From contig CM048850.1 of NCBI GenBank assembly GCA_026545225.1, positions 2,852,001 to 2,916,000 on the forward strand: DNA of 64,000 nt, written 5' to 3'. Under the pieces are notes generated by a model. It had not been told where the DNA came from and searched no databases. It worked only from the letters and a program-made list of their open reading frames with translations. This stretch comes from Cornus controversa (taxonomy: Eukaryota; Streptophyta; Magnoliopsida; Cornales; Cornaceae). The position numbers were made by a program, and so were the translations under genes. This document shows, in pieces, positions 54,428-64,000 of this stretch (positions within the stretch are counted from its first letter, which is position 1; the number at the start of each line of letters is the position of its first letter).

Positions 54428-55502
54428 TGATAAGTGCATAGTTTATACATAATTGACCTCCGAAATTATATTTGTTAGTAGTTTATTTTAGATTATTTTA
54501 TTTAATAATGTGTTTTTGTGTCTTTTTAGGTTATTGAAGATTTTGTGAAACACGAGGCAAATTGGTCAAAAAGTGGGCTGCAAGTTATTGAAATTTTGGA
54601 AAGTAAATTTTGGTGATTTCCGTTCCTTTTCCTATTTACTTTCTCTTGAAGAAAACCCTAAAGGACCTCTATATAAGATAGAGAGGTGAGCAATAGAGGG
54701 GAGAGGAGAGATATAGAAGAATTTATCTGTAATTAAGAGCGAAGCTGGGAGGCTCATGCAACTGACAGAGAAAACACAGAACTTCTACTCATGATTTCGG
54801 GTTTGATTGTTGTTATTTTATTATTCATGGGGTTCTAATCTCTCAGCCAAGGCTGAGAGGAAGCCCTAATCTTGTAACTCTATGATTTTTAATTGTTAAA
54901 TTTGTTGGATGTTCATATTTAATGAATAAAAAAAAAAATTCTATCTTTAAATGCATGTTTCAATACAATTAATTTTATGTGCTTAACCATAGACTAAAAT
55001 TGACTGTATTTTAATTCTACCATAAAGGTTACTTGTGTCCAACCATGAACTAGTAATCTTCATTGGGCTATTTGAGAAAAATATAATAATTTTTGACAAT
55101 TTAGGCCTAACCATGGATGCATAGTCATAATTTATGTATCTTCCTTCAATTACTTATTTATGATTCATGACCAAGAAAATAAATTTTTAATTAAATCTAT
55201 GTCTAACCAAGGATAGACCGTCTATGAACTTAATTGAAAATATCATGTATTGGATGTAGAAATTAAATATGACATTTGATATATTTACATTTGAAAAAGT
55301 GATTAGTGGTGGAATCCAAGCCTGGGTACTTATTTATATTGTCTTTTTATTAATTTCCTTATTCTTTTAGCTTGAATCACTCAATTTTTTGTTGAATTAG
55401 TTGAGTGATAGTTCTAAAAGTAAGTTGTCTTAGTCAATCCTTGTGGGAACGATCTCATAATACACATCATGTCTATATATGATTTGTATACTTGCGAGTT
55501 AT
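54428..55502 (+). mobile_element. Probable solo LTR, Athila/Tat-like
   Basis: Begins TGATAAGTGCATAG with TTGACCTCC and TTATATTTGTTAGTAG, and ends with CCTTGTGGGAACGATCTC and GTATACTTGCGAG, both typical of LTRs of this group that precede a GGCGCCGTTGCC primer site. No primer site or coding follows. The right border is approximate and no target duplication was found. It lies about 100 bases upstream of the first visible oxidoreductase exon. Confidence 0.5.
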
Positions 55503-56000
55503 GATCCCAAAGATGGAAAGTATTACTTAGTACTAATGCTGCACATCAAATCTTTAGCTGCACAACTGGGCTCCATCACAACACCCTTGTCAAGCTCCCT
55601 CTCCTTTTCTTGATTTGAGCATAAAACAAGAATTGGTCTCTTTGGCATATCTCCTGACTCATGGTTGCCCATCTTTATTAAAACATTGTGGTTAAGCATT
55701 TCCATTTTTATTACTAGACTACATATATTTTGGCGCTCAAGGAAATGATCAAATGCAAATCTAATACATCTTCTCAGTCAACCGAGGGAAAAAGGTCTGT
55801 TAATGAAAAAGATGGGGTTTCGATGTTCAACTGAAGCTGAAAAGGCGAATAAAGGATGGCCCCTTACAGAACTACATTCCACTGACAGATGAGCGTATCT
55901 ATACTAGTGCACTCATGCTTTCAAGCAGCAAACTACAGAAGGGAAGGAAGTCAGCCACCCTGCTTTGATGGTTTGCTGATGTAAATTTAAATCAACCTAA
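55503..56000. other. Unassigned stretch between LTR fossils
   Basis: The minus strand has a 60-codon open stretch (55705-55523) containing MPKRPILVLCSN, which I do not recognise; it could be part of the neighbouring copia fossil or remaining intron of the oxidoreductase gene. Nothing firm. Confidence 0.3.
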
Positions 56001-56960
56001 TTAATAAACTCTTGTTCCTTTTGGATAGCCCACAAACAAACATACATCAGACCTTGATTCCAGCTTAGTCGCTTTCCCTTTCTGCACAAATGCAGGGGAA
56101 CCCCAAATGTGAAACCTATCGCCCAGTCCAAGCTCATAAGGAGTTTTAGGAGCAGACTTAGATAGAACATGGTTGAGTATGTACATGGAAGTGTCCAAGG
56201 CTAATTGCCAAAATGACAGAGGTAATGTTGAATAACTCATAATAGATCTAACCATGTTAAGTAAAGTCCTATTTCTCCTTTCTACTACACCATTCTGAAC
56301 ACCAGGTGCAGACAATTGGGACACAATTCCCTTAGCTATCATGTAGTCCTTGAATTCTCCCAAGAAATATTCACCTCGTCGATCAGATCGAGAAGTTTTA
56401 GTAAGACTTGCGGTGCATTAGATATATATAACCATATCTTGAGTAATCATCAGTAAAAGTGATGAAGTACTCATGGCCACCTCTAGCTTGGATATTCAAA
56501 GGACCACATACATAAGTGTATATCAATTCCAATGGTTCTTTGGCTCTACAACCCTTAGCCGTGTAAGGCCTCTTGGTCATCTTACCTTCTAAACAGGATT
56601 CACAAGTTGGCATAGGCTTCTTCGCCTCTCTAGGTAATAAATCTTCTTTTACCAATCTTTTAATGCTATTTTGATTTATATGACCAAGTTGTAAGTCCAA
56701 AAGATACATTGGATTGGGTGAAATTGACTTTCTTTTAACATTAAGATTATTTAATGAGTTATCTAATTCAGTGTTTTGCAGTTCATAGGAGTTAGGAGTG
56801 ACCAAGTATAAACAATCCACATATGCACCAGAAGCAATAAAATCATTATTAAATTTAATAGAAGCACCTTTACTATTAAAAGAGAAAATACGTGCTTGAA
56901 AATATGTGCGTGGTTTCAGAGCCTTAGGTTCGAAAACCTCAGGACGATGGGTGAGGATTG
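56001..56960 (-). mobile_element. Copia fossil, pre-integrase and integrase piece
   Basis: Minus strand, right to left: LDLQLGHINQNSIKRLV with CESCLEGKMTKRPY (gag pre-integrase zinc region), [16 protein letters not shown] (integrase core start), then [18 protein letters not shown] and [16 protein letters not shown] (integrase middle). This is the order of Ty1/copia elements. It is a fragment, broken. Confidence 0.8.
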
Positions 56961-59632
56961 AACCAATTGTTTATTTGGAGTTATGTGATTGATTTGTGGC
57001 TTATGAAATTTTGTCAAGTATGATGTGCATTATGTGTAAGGTGTAACACGCTGCGTGTTAAGTGACTTAGTATGGTGTTGGGTGGATATGGAGTTGATTA
57101 ATTGATTATATATATGTGGTTGAACACTCTTCCTTATGATTTTTTAGTATCATGCCACCCTGAAGAGCTCGTAGAGGAGTAGCTCCTACTCCATAAGGGG
57201 CCATTGATGGAGCCCACCTTGTGAGAGATATGGCCGCAGCCATGCAACAGATAGCAGGGCAGCCCATGATAACGCTCAAAACCAAGCTAGAGGAGGTGGG
57301 ACTAGGGCAATGACGGCACTACGGGAATTCCAGAGGTTAAATCCTCCAACGGGCAAGCCGAATCTGATGGCGGTAGAGGATTGGTTGGAACAAATTACCA
57401 AGGCTCTTAATGCATTACGGATTGAGGAGGAGGACTTGAGGGTTTCTTTTGCCTCATATCATTTTTCGGGGGAAGCAGACCAATTGTGGAAGTCTATCAC
57501 AAATAGTCATGTGTTTGAGGAGATGGAATATGACACCTTTAAGAGGTTGTTCCTTGACAAGTATTTTCTGATGACAGCGAAGGATGCCAAGAGGGAGGAA
57601 TTTCAGACTTTGATCCAAGGGGATATGAGCATCATTGAGTACGAAGCCAAGTTTACTTCCTTGTCCCACTTCATGCCGAAAATGGTAGCCGATGAAACTT
57701 TAAAGGCCAAGAAATTCGTGAGGGGACTTAAGACCTCCATAAGGCCTAAAGTCGCACCTTTGAACTTGCTTGAGTATTCGGCAATAGTGGAGGAGGAGAT
57801 GCAGGATTCTCAGAGGATACGGGAGTCTAGTGTTCAGTCCAGGGGGGGTGGGCAGGGTCTTATTCAAAGGGCCGTCCCTAGAAGAAGCAGAAGGGGAACG
57901 CTTCTTACTCACAGGAACAACAGCAGGCACAATCAGCACCATCTGTTCCTATACCTACGGGATCCTCTAGGGCAAAGGTGATATGCGACCGATGCCAGCA
58001 GCTGGGGTCATTATAGAATTGAGTGCCCACAGGAACAATCTACACTGATTGGGAATCAGAGTTGTTACCAGTGTGATCACTCTGGCTACATCAGGAGGGA
58101 TTGCCCTCGGGGGTGAAGTATTCATAGTGTGATAGGACCACAGCAGCGCTCTACCTAGTCCACTGCAATTCAGTCTAGTTTCAGGGCACCACAGCCAGCA
58201 CAGTCAGTTCAAAGTTCGCGACCCATGAGGAGAACCACTCCTAGTGCCTCGAGTCAGCAATCTGGACATTGGGACTGGTCAACAAGGGCAGAGGGCACAT
58301 GGCTGTGTTTTTGCAATTACTCCAGCAGAGACTTCGGCAAGTCTATCAGTTGTCCAAGGTATATTTATTGTATCCAGTTCATAGGCCAGAGTGTTGATTG
58401 ATTCAGGTGCATCTCATTCATTCATTTCCTCTATTTTTGCATTTGCTTTGGAGTTAGAGGTGACACCTCTAGATTTTGTCTTGTATATTGATACACTGGT
58501 TGGCGAAAACGTGACCCTTGATAGTGTTTGTCGATCTTGTGAGATAGAGATTGCGGGTTGTCAACTAGTGTTCGATTTTGTCCTCCTAGTCATGACGAGC
58601 TCCGATATTATATTGGGATGGATTGGCTATCCACTTTTCGAGCCACTGTCGATTGCTATCAGGGGAGAGTGACAGTGTGCACAAGAGAGGGTGATTGTTT
58701 TTATTTTGTGGGAGAATAGGATGACTCTCACATTACATCATTCTATGGTCTAGGTGGTAAGGAGACCTTAGTTTCTTCTTAGCTAGCTTATTGGCCGATG
58801 AAGAACTGTCGTTTGTGAGTTCTTGAATGCATTTCCGAAGTACTTGACTGAATTGCCTCCGAAAAGAGAAGTGGAATTTCTATTGATGTTGTCCCTAGTA
58901 CTGCGCCTATCTCAATGGGCACTGTACCGCATGGCATTGGCAGAGTTAAAGAAATTGAAGGATCAATTACAAGAGTTGTTAGAGAAAGGTTTTCTACATC
59001 CTAGTACTTCACCTTAGGGAGCTCCGATACTCTTCGCTAAGAGGAAGGATGGATCCCTACAACTTCACATTGAATACCGGAAGTTGAACCGAGCTACGAT
59101 CAAGAACAAGTATCCTTTGCGAGGATTGATGATTTGTTTGATCAACTTAAGGATTCAAGATGTTTCTCAAAGATAGACTTAAGTTCGAGGTACTATCAAG
59201 TGAGCGTCAAGGAGGATGATGTTCCTAAGACCACTTTCCGCACACAATACAGACATTATTTGTTAGTGATGCCATTTGGCTTGATTAACGCACCGACAAC
59301 TTTTATAGATTTGATGAACTGTGCCTATCTAGATAAATTCGTCGTTGAGTTTGTAGATGACATCCTGGTGTACTAATCATTGGAAGAGTAGCATGAGAGT
59401 CACTTGAGGATTGTATTACAAATTTTGAGGAAGCACCGACTTTATGCCAAGTATGAGAAATGTGACTTTTGGCTACCGGAAGTGAAATTTCTCGGACATG
59501 TAGTATCGGAAGGTGGAGTTTCCGTGGATCCTTCAAGATTGAGGCCGTAATGGGTTAGGAATGACCGAAAAGCGTGTTCGAAATTCGTAGTTTCTTGGGT
59601 TTAGCCGATTATTATCGACGATTTGTGAAGGA
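56961..59632 (+). mobile_element. Gypsy fossil, Tekay/Del-like chromovirus (gag to reverse transcriptase)
   Basis: + strand order: gag (57310-57981: VEDWLEQITKALNAL, LFLDKYFLMTAKDAK, LKTSIRPKVAP), a zinc knuckle CYQCDHSGYIRRDCP near 58060-58105, an aspartic protease MLIDSGASHSFIS (58391-58672), and reverse transcriptase with [29 protein letters not shown] and FVDDILVY (59134-59376). The 3' part is cut by insertion of another element. The copy is dead, with several breaks. Family wording suggests the same group as the large solo LTRs in this window. The left border is approximate. Confidence 0.8.
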
Positions 59633-62600
59633 TGATGATCATCGAATGTTTCACATTCAAGCCCTCATAATTGCGTATTTTAATTCCTTAGTAATGCCCC
59701 TTTTATATTTCTAATATTGATTTTTATTTTATTTGATTTTCAAGGCAATTGGACATGGCTTCCTGGAAGAGAATTAGAGCATAGAGCTATTGGATTTGAT
59801 ATTTAGAAGATCCATTGTTGATTGGGCTAAGAAGATAGGCCCAAAAGGATGCCTATTGAAGACAAGAGAGCATTGGGCCAACACAAGTGGCCCAAATTAG
59901 GGCCCAACGGATGCTGAGGGCAATTGGTCACCTTTCCACCCGGGACTCCTCTCTCTCAACTAATTAAACTGAAGGGAGAGATTCATTTTCTCACCCATCA
60001 CTTGTGGGTCTTCTTGGAGAGCAAGCTTGCACAAATTTGGGTCTCTTTGGGAGCTTGGATAGCCGTGGAAATGGAGAATTCCACCTTGAAGATGGAGTAT
60101 ACAACAACTATGAGGAGCTAAATCCCTAATCTAAGGGAATTATGTAACTCTTTCTCTATATTTTTGAATAATTGTAATGAAATTGGGGATTAGACGTGTA
60201 TAATTATTGCATGATTAGGGCTCAATTTCATAGATGTTTATGAATTGTGATTTAATTTGATGAAATACAATTGCAATGTGCGTTGATTTTGTTTTAGATG
60301 AAGGTATGTTGTGATTGATCTCATTTTCTTCCTTGTTCTTGTAGTATAAGGGGGAATTCATGCGCTTGGGGGCTAATTTGACATTCTCAATTAGGGCTTT
60401 GATAATTCATGCTAAGGGAAGATGAATTGCACTACAATTAGTATGAATTAGCTTAGAATTAGTTAAGGGGACACTTCATGCCAACCTAAGATGAGTTATA
60501 CTTGCCCAATTGAGATTGAATTATATCATTGAAGTTGTTATGAGCTTGTAGGCACACAATTCTTGTATGCATATGTAGTTCCAATTATCCAAAATGAGAG
60601 TTGGTGTGAAGTAATTTCCTTAGATAACTTTATTAATCAATCTCTCTCTATTTTAATTCAATTCTAGTTAGCTTGTTCAATTTTAGTTATCAACAACAAT
60701 ACTCAATCTATTTGAATTAATTTCGGATTAACTTTGGAATTAGCACTTGATTGTTCATTATTACAAGTCTTCATGGATCAATATCTTGTCCCAATAGCCC
60801 TATTCTACTGGGATCTGTACTATTACATGTGTCGAACTATAATTGATAAACCTAAGCAATCAAAAAGTACGCATTAATTTTTGGCACCGATGCCGGGGAC
60901 TTGTTTGAACGGTGGTGGTGCTAAATTCGAAGATTAGTCTTACTTTGATTCTTAGCTTAGGACTTGGTTTTCTTCATTTCTTGATTTGTTTCGTTATTGT
61001 TTTGAGTGCAGGGTTTGTGTTGTGGTTGGTGATCGAAAGGAACGGCATTTACCGGGACTTTTGTGAGCTTCTTACCCTCTTGTTCTTTGTGCTCGCATTA
61101 TTGCTAATTTAATTAATAGTTTAGTTTAGTGTAGTTATGAGTAGTTGTGTATGCTTTACTTTCATTGGTTGCTTGTTGTGGTGTATGTTGGGACGTCGCT
61201 CGTTGTCTTACCCTTCGCTTCCATTAGATTCCGAAATTGAAAGGACCTTGACATGACTTAGAGGCCAAAGGTTGCTACCTAAACCCTAGGACCAAAACCA
61301 TAGCCGAACCACAACGACAATGAACACCACCACAACAACAACATATTACTCTTCAGGACCATTTCGCCCTGGGGACTTATACCTCACCTTATAGCCTTCA
61401 ATTACCTAATGTTACTGCCACCAAATATGAAATTAAGTCTAGTATCATTCAAATGCTTCCCACTTTCTATGGACATATAAATAAGGACCCATACAAGCAT
61501 CTTAATGAATTTCTTCAAATTTGTTCTACCATCAAAATTGCTAATTTTTCGGAAGATGCTTTACGAATGCACCTCTTTCCCTTCTTACTTGAAGAAAAAG
61601 CTAAGTATTAGTTTACTTGTCTTCCTCCGAATACCATAGACTCTTGGACTAAATTGCACCAAGAATTTTTGAAAAAGTATTTTCCTATAGGCAAGACAAA
61701 TCAACTTAGGCGGGCTACCACGAGTTTCTCCCAAAGTGAGGGGGACAACTTCACAAGACTTGGGAATGGTTTAATCTTCTTAGAAAATGTCCACACTATG
61801 GTATCCAAAAATGGCAATTGGTGCAATGCTTCTATGATGAGTTGATGAACTCCGATAGGTAAAAGGTTGATGTTTCATGTGGAGGTGCGTTCATGCAAAA
61901 GAATGAGGACGAGGCATTGCAACTCTTTGAGAACTTGAGTGATAACTCTTTGCAAAATGCTTTAACAAGTCGAGCGAGATCAAATAGTTCTCATAAGACC
62001 GAGGGTATCTTTGAGATAGGGCATCCTTAAATGTTTCCATCAAAGTGGATGAGCGTTCACGACAACTTGACCAACTTATGGCAAAAGGTCAAGTCCCTTC
62101 TTCTCCCCCCATTCCACATGAGATTTGTGTCATTTGCTCTAGTATCGCCCATTCTTCACTGGATTGTCCCATGGTGGGGCAATTTCCAGAGTATTGTCAA
62201 GAGCAAGTGAATGTCACCTTTCCAGGCCAGTAACAATCCTTATTCAAACACGTACAATCCGGGGTGGCGAAACCACCCAAATTTCTCTCAAAGAGGTCCG
62301 GCCTTAGGTCCTTCTAGTCCTTCACCACAAGGTCAACATTACTTTCCAATCTAGCAACCCTCCAAGTCATCAATCTTCTTATCCCTCATCTAATTTTCAT
62401 TCCCACTCTAATTTCTCTCCTTCGCCCAATTACCATCCTCCAAGTCAATTTCCTAATTCATCCCCTCCACCTAGGATTTCGGCATTTGAGGATAAGGTGT
62501 TGGCGGTACTTGGTAACCTTGAAGCTAATACACAATTGCTCCACACCCATTCCCAATCTATCTCGAAGTTAGAAACTTAACTCGGTCAACTAGCTAATGC

Positions 62601-64000
62601 AATGAATCATAGAGAGGAAGGGAAACTTCCAAGTCAACCAGTTGCCAATCCTAAGGGACAATATATGATTGATGACACTACATCTAGTGGTAATCATCAA
62701 CATGTCCAAGCCATTACAACCCTTCAGAGTGGGAAAGTGATAGACAATAAGATGGAAGAAAAGCGAGATGATAGAGTTGAATCTACTAGGGGACCTAGTG
62801 CGGTTAAGGGTGAGGGGGTGAGTAAGGCGATTCCTTCTATACCTATTCATACTCTCGAGACAACTTATGAGCCCAAAGCTCCGTTTCCTCAACGTCTCAA
62901 GGAGGTAGCTCCCTTTGGGAAACAAGGAGAGAAAATCCAAAATATGATGGAGGTCTTAAAGCAAGTAAAGATCAACCTCCCTCTCCTTAATGCAATTAGA
63001 CAAATCTCACCTTATGCAAATTTCTTAAGGACTTGTATACTCAAAAGCGAAAATCTAGAGGTAATGTGCCTAAGAAATTCCTTCTCACCAAGCAAGTGAG
63101 TTCAATTATTCAACATAACACTCCTCCAAAGTTTAAGGATTTCGGTGCTCCTACTATTTCTTGTGTTATTGGTGATTACGAGGTTGATAGGGCACTCCTT
63201 GACTTAGGAACTAGTGTTAATTTGTTACCTTACTCGGTGTACTTGCTACTAGGGTTGGGTGAGCTTAAAACCCACGTCGGTTGTGTTGCAACTCGCAAAT
63301 AGATCAATCAAACAACTACATTTTGGATAATTAGAAGAAGATGATAAATCTTCTAAAGAGGCCCAACGTTGGTTAAATCCCAACAAAAAGGAGGTCGCAA
63401 TGAAAAAGGTGGTAAAATTGCTTGACGAGGGTATCATTTATCCCATCTTCGATAGTAAGTGGGTGAGTCCTACCCAAGTGGTGCCCAAGAAATCAGGTAT
63501 CACGGTAGTTGAGAATTCCGAGGGATAGCATGTTCCACAACAAACCACCACAGGGTGGCGTGCGTGCATTGACTAGAAAGCTGAATTCCACCACTAGGAA
63601 GGATCATTTTCCATTGCCTTTTATTGATTAAATCCTAGAGTGTCTTGAGGGCCAAAGCTATTATTGCTTCTTAGATGGCTATTCCAGTTACAACCAAGTA
63701 GCCGTCGATCCAAATGATCAAGAAAAGACCACCTTTACATGTCCATTTGGTACTATTGCATATAGATGGATGCCTTTTGGGTTGTGTAATGCACCAACAC
63801 CCTTTCAAAGGTGTATAATGTCAATATTATCAGACATGGTAAAGAAATTTTTTGAAGTTTTCATGAATGATTTTCCGTGTTCGGTGATTCTTTTGAAAAT
63901 TGTTTACACCACTTAGCCCTTGTGCTTAAACGTTGTAGAGAAACCAATTTAGTGTTGAGTTGGGAAAAGAGCCACTTTATAGTTCAAGAGGGCATTGTAT
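59633..64000 (+). mobile_element. Gypsy fossil, Athila/Tat-type, running off the window
   Basis: The LTR at about 59633-60873 begins TGATGATCATCGAATG; the primer site TGGCACCGATGCCGGGGA (60882-60899) resembles the tRNA-Asp site TGGCGCCGTTGCCGGGGA used by this group. Then come gag (about 61380-62000: DPYKHLNEFLQICSTIK, LHQEFLKKYFP), a cysteine-rich knuckle region near 62130-62210, a linker, protease (63033-63302: VIGDYEVDRALLDLG) and the start of reverse transcriptase (from about 63390, with PFGLCNAP near 63776). Broken, multiple breaks; the 3' end is outside. It is inserted into the Tekay-like element to its left. Confidence 0.8.

Overview
The window is nuclear DNA of a flowering plant, most likely a woody eudicot: small exons with GT/AG introns, AT-rich introns swollen by transposons, an LRR receptor-kinase cluster and several layers of LTR retrotransposon, LINE and MITE fossils. 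There is no operon structure, rRNA, tRNA or CRISPR array that I can support.

Layout. (1) 1-24042, + strand: 3' part of a TPR/DnaJ co-chaperone gene (DNAJC7-like; Arabidopsis TPR15/TPR16 type). I placed 11 exons whose phases all agree (559 codons plus stop; the 5' end lies outside the window). Two introns are huge (9.4 and 6.8 kb) and hold a hAT-like MITE, a PIF/Harbinger-like TIR element, two TRIM-type elements, two solo LTRs, L1 and RTE LINE pieces, and tandem duplications. (2) 25.9-26.8 kb: 5' end of a copia element and a run of 36 C. (3) 26.9-38.3 kb: a direct tandem duplication of an LRR receptor kinase gene (subfamily XII, EFR/Xa21-like, non-RD). The left copy is a pseudogene split by a 2.7-kb solo LTR with a clean 5-bp target duplication; the right copy is intact (1050 aa, 2 exons). 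(4) 38.9-40.65 kb, - strand: a third, more distant LRR kinase, cut off at its 5' side and bearing a D-to-G change in DFG and a frameshift. (5) 40.7-50.5 kb: solo LTR, copia and Athila/Tat-type gypsy fossils, and simple and tandem repeats. (6) 51.1-54.3 kb, - strand: the last 8 exons (230 codons plus stop) of a saccharopine dehydrogenase-like oxidoreductase (At1g50450 type). Its 5' exons are not within the next 9.7 kb, which is filled with LTR elements. (7) 54.4-64 kb: LTR, copia piece, a Tekay-like gypsy element, and an Athila/Tat-type element inserted into it and running off the window.

How it works together. The co-chaperone and the oxidoreductase are housekeeping genes. The three kinase loci form a small birth-and-death cluster of immune-receptor type, in which only the middle copy looks able to make a full receptor. 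Most of the rest is transposon fossil. I found no clearly new biological system. The most informative oddities are a three-LTR tandem TRIM inside an intron, a MITE nested in a LINE, a 24-nt stretch shared by the broken end of the third kinase and an exon/intron border 10.6 kb away, and a duplicated exon end with two splice donors in the oxidoreductase gene. All of this was read by eye; family names rest on motifs, not on database searches.
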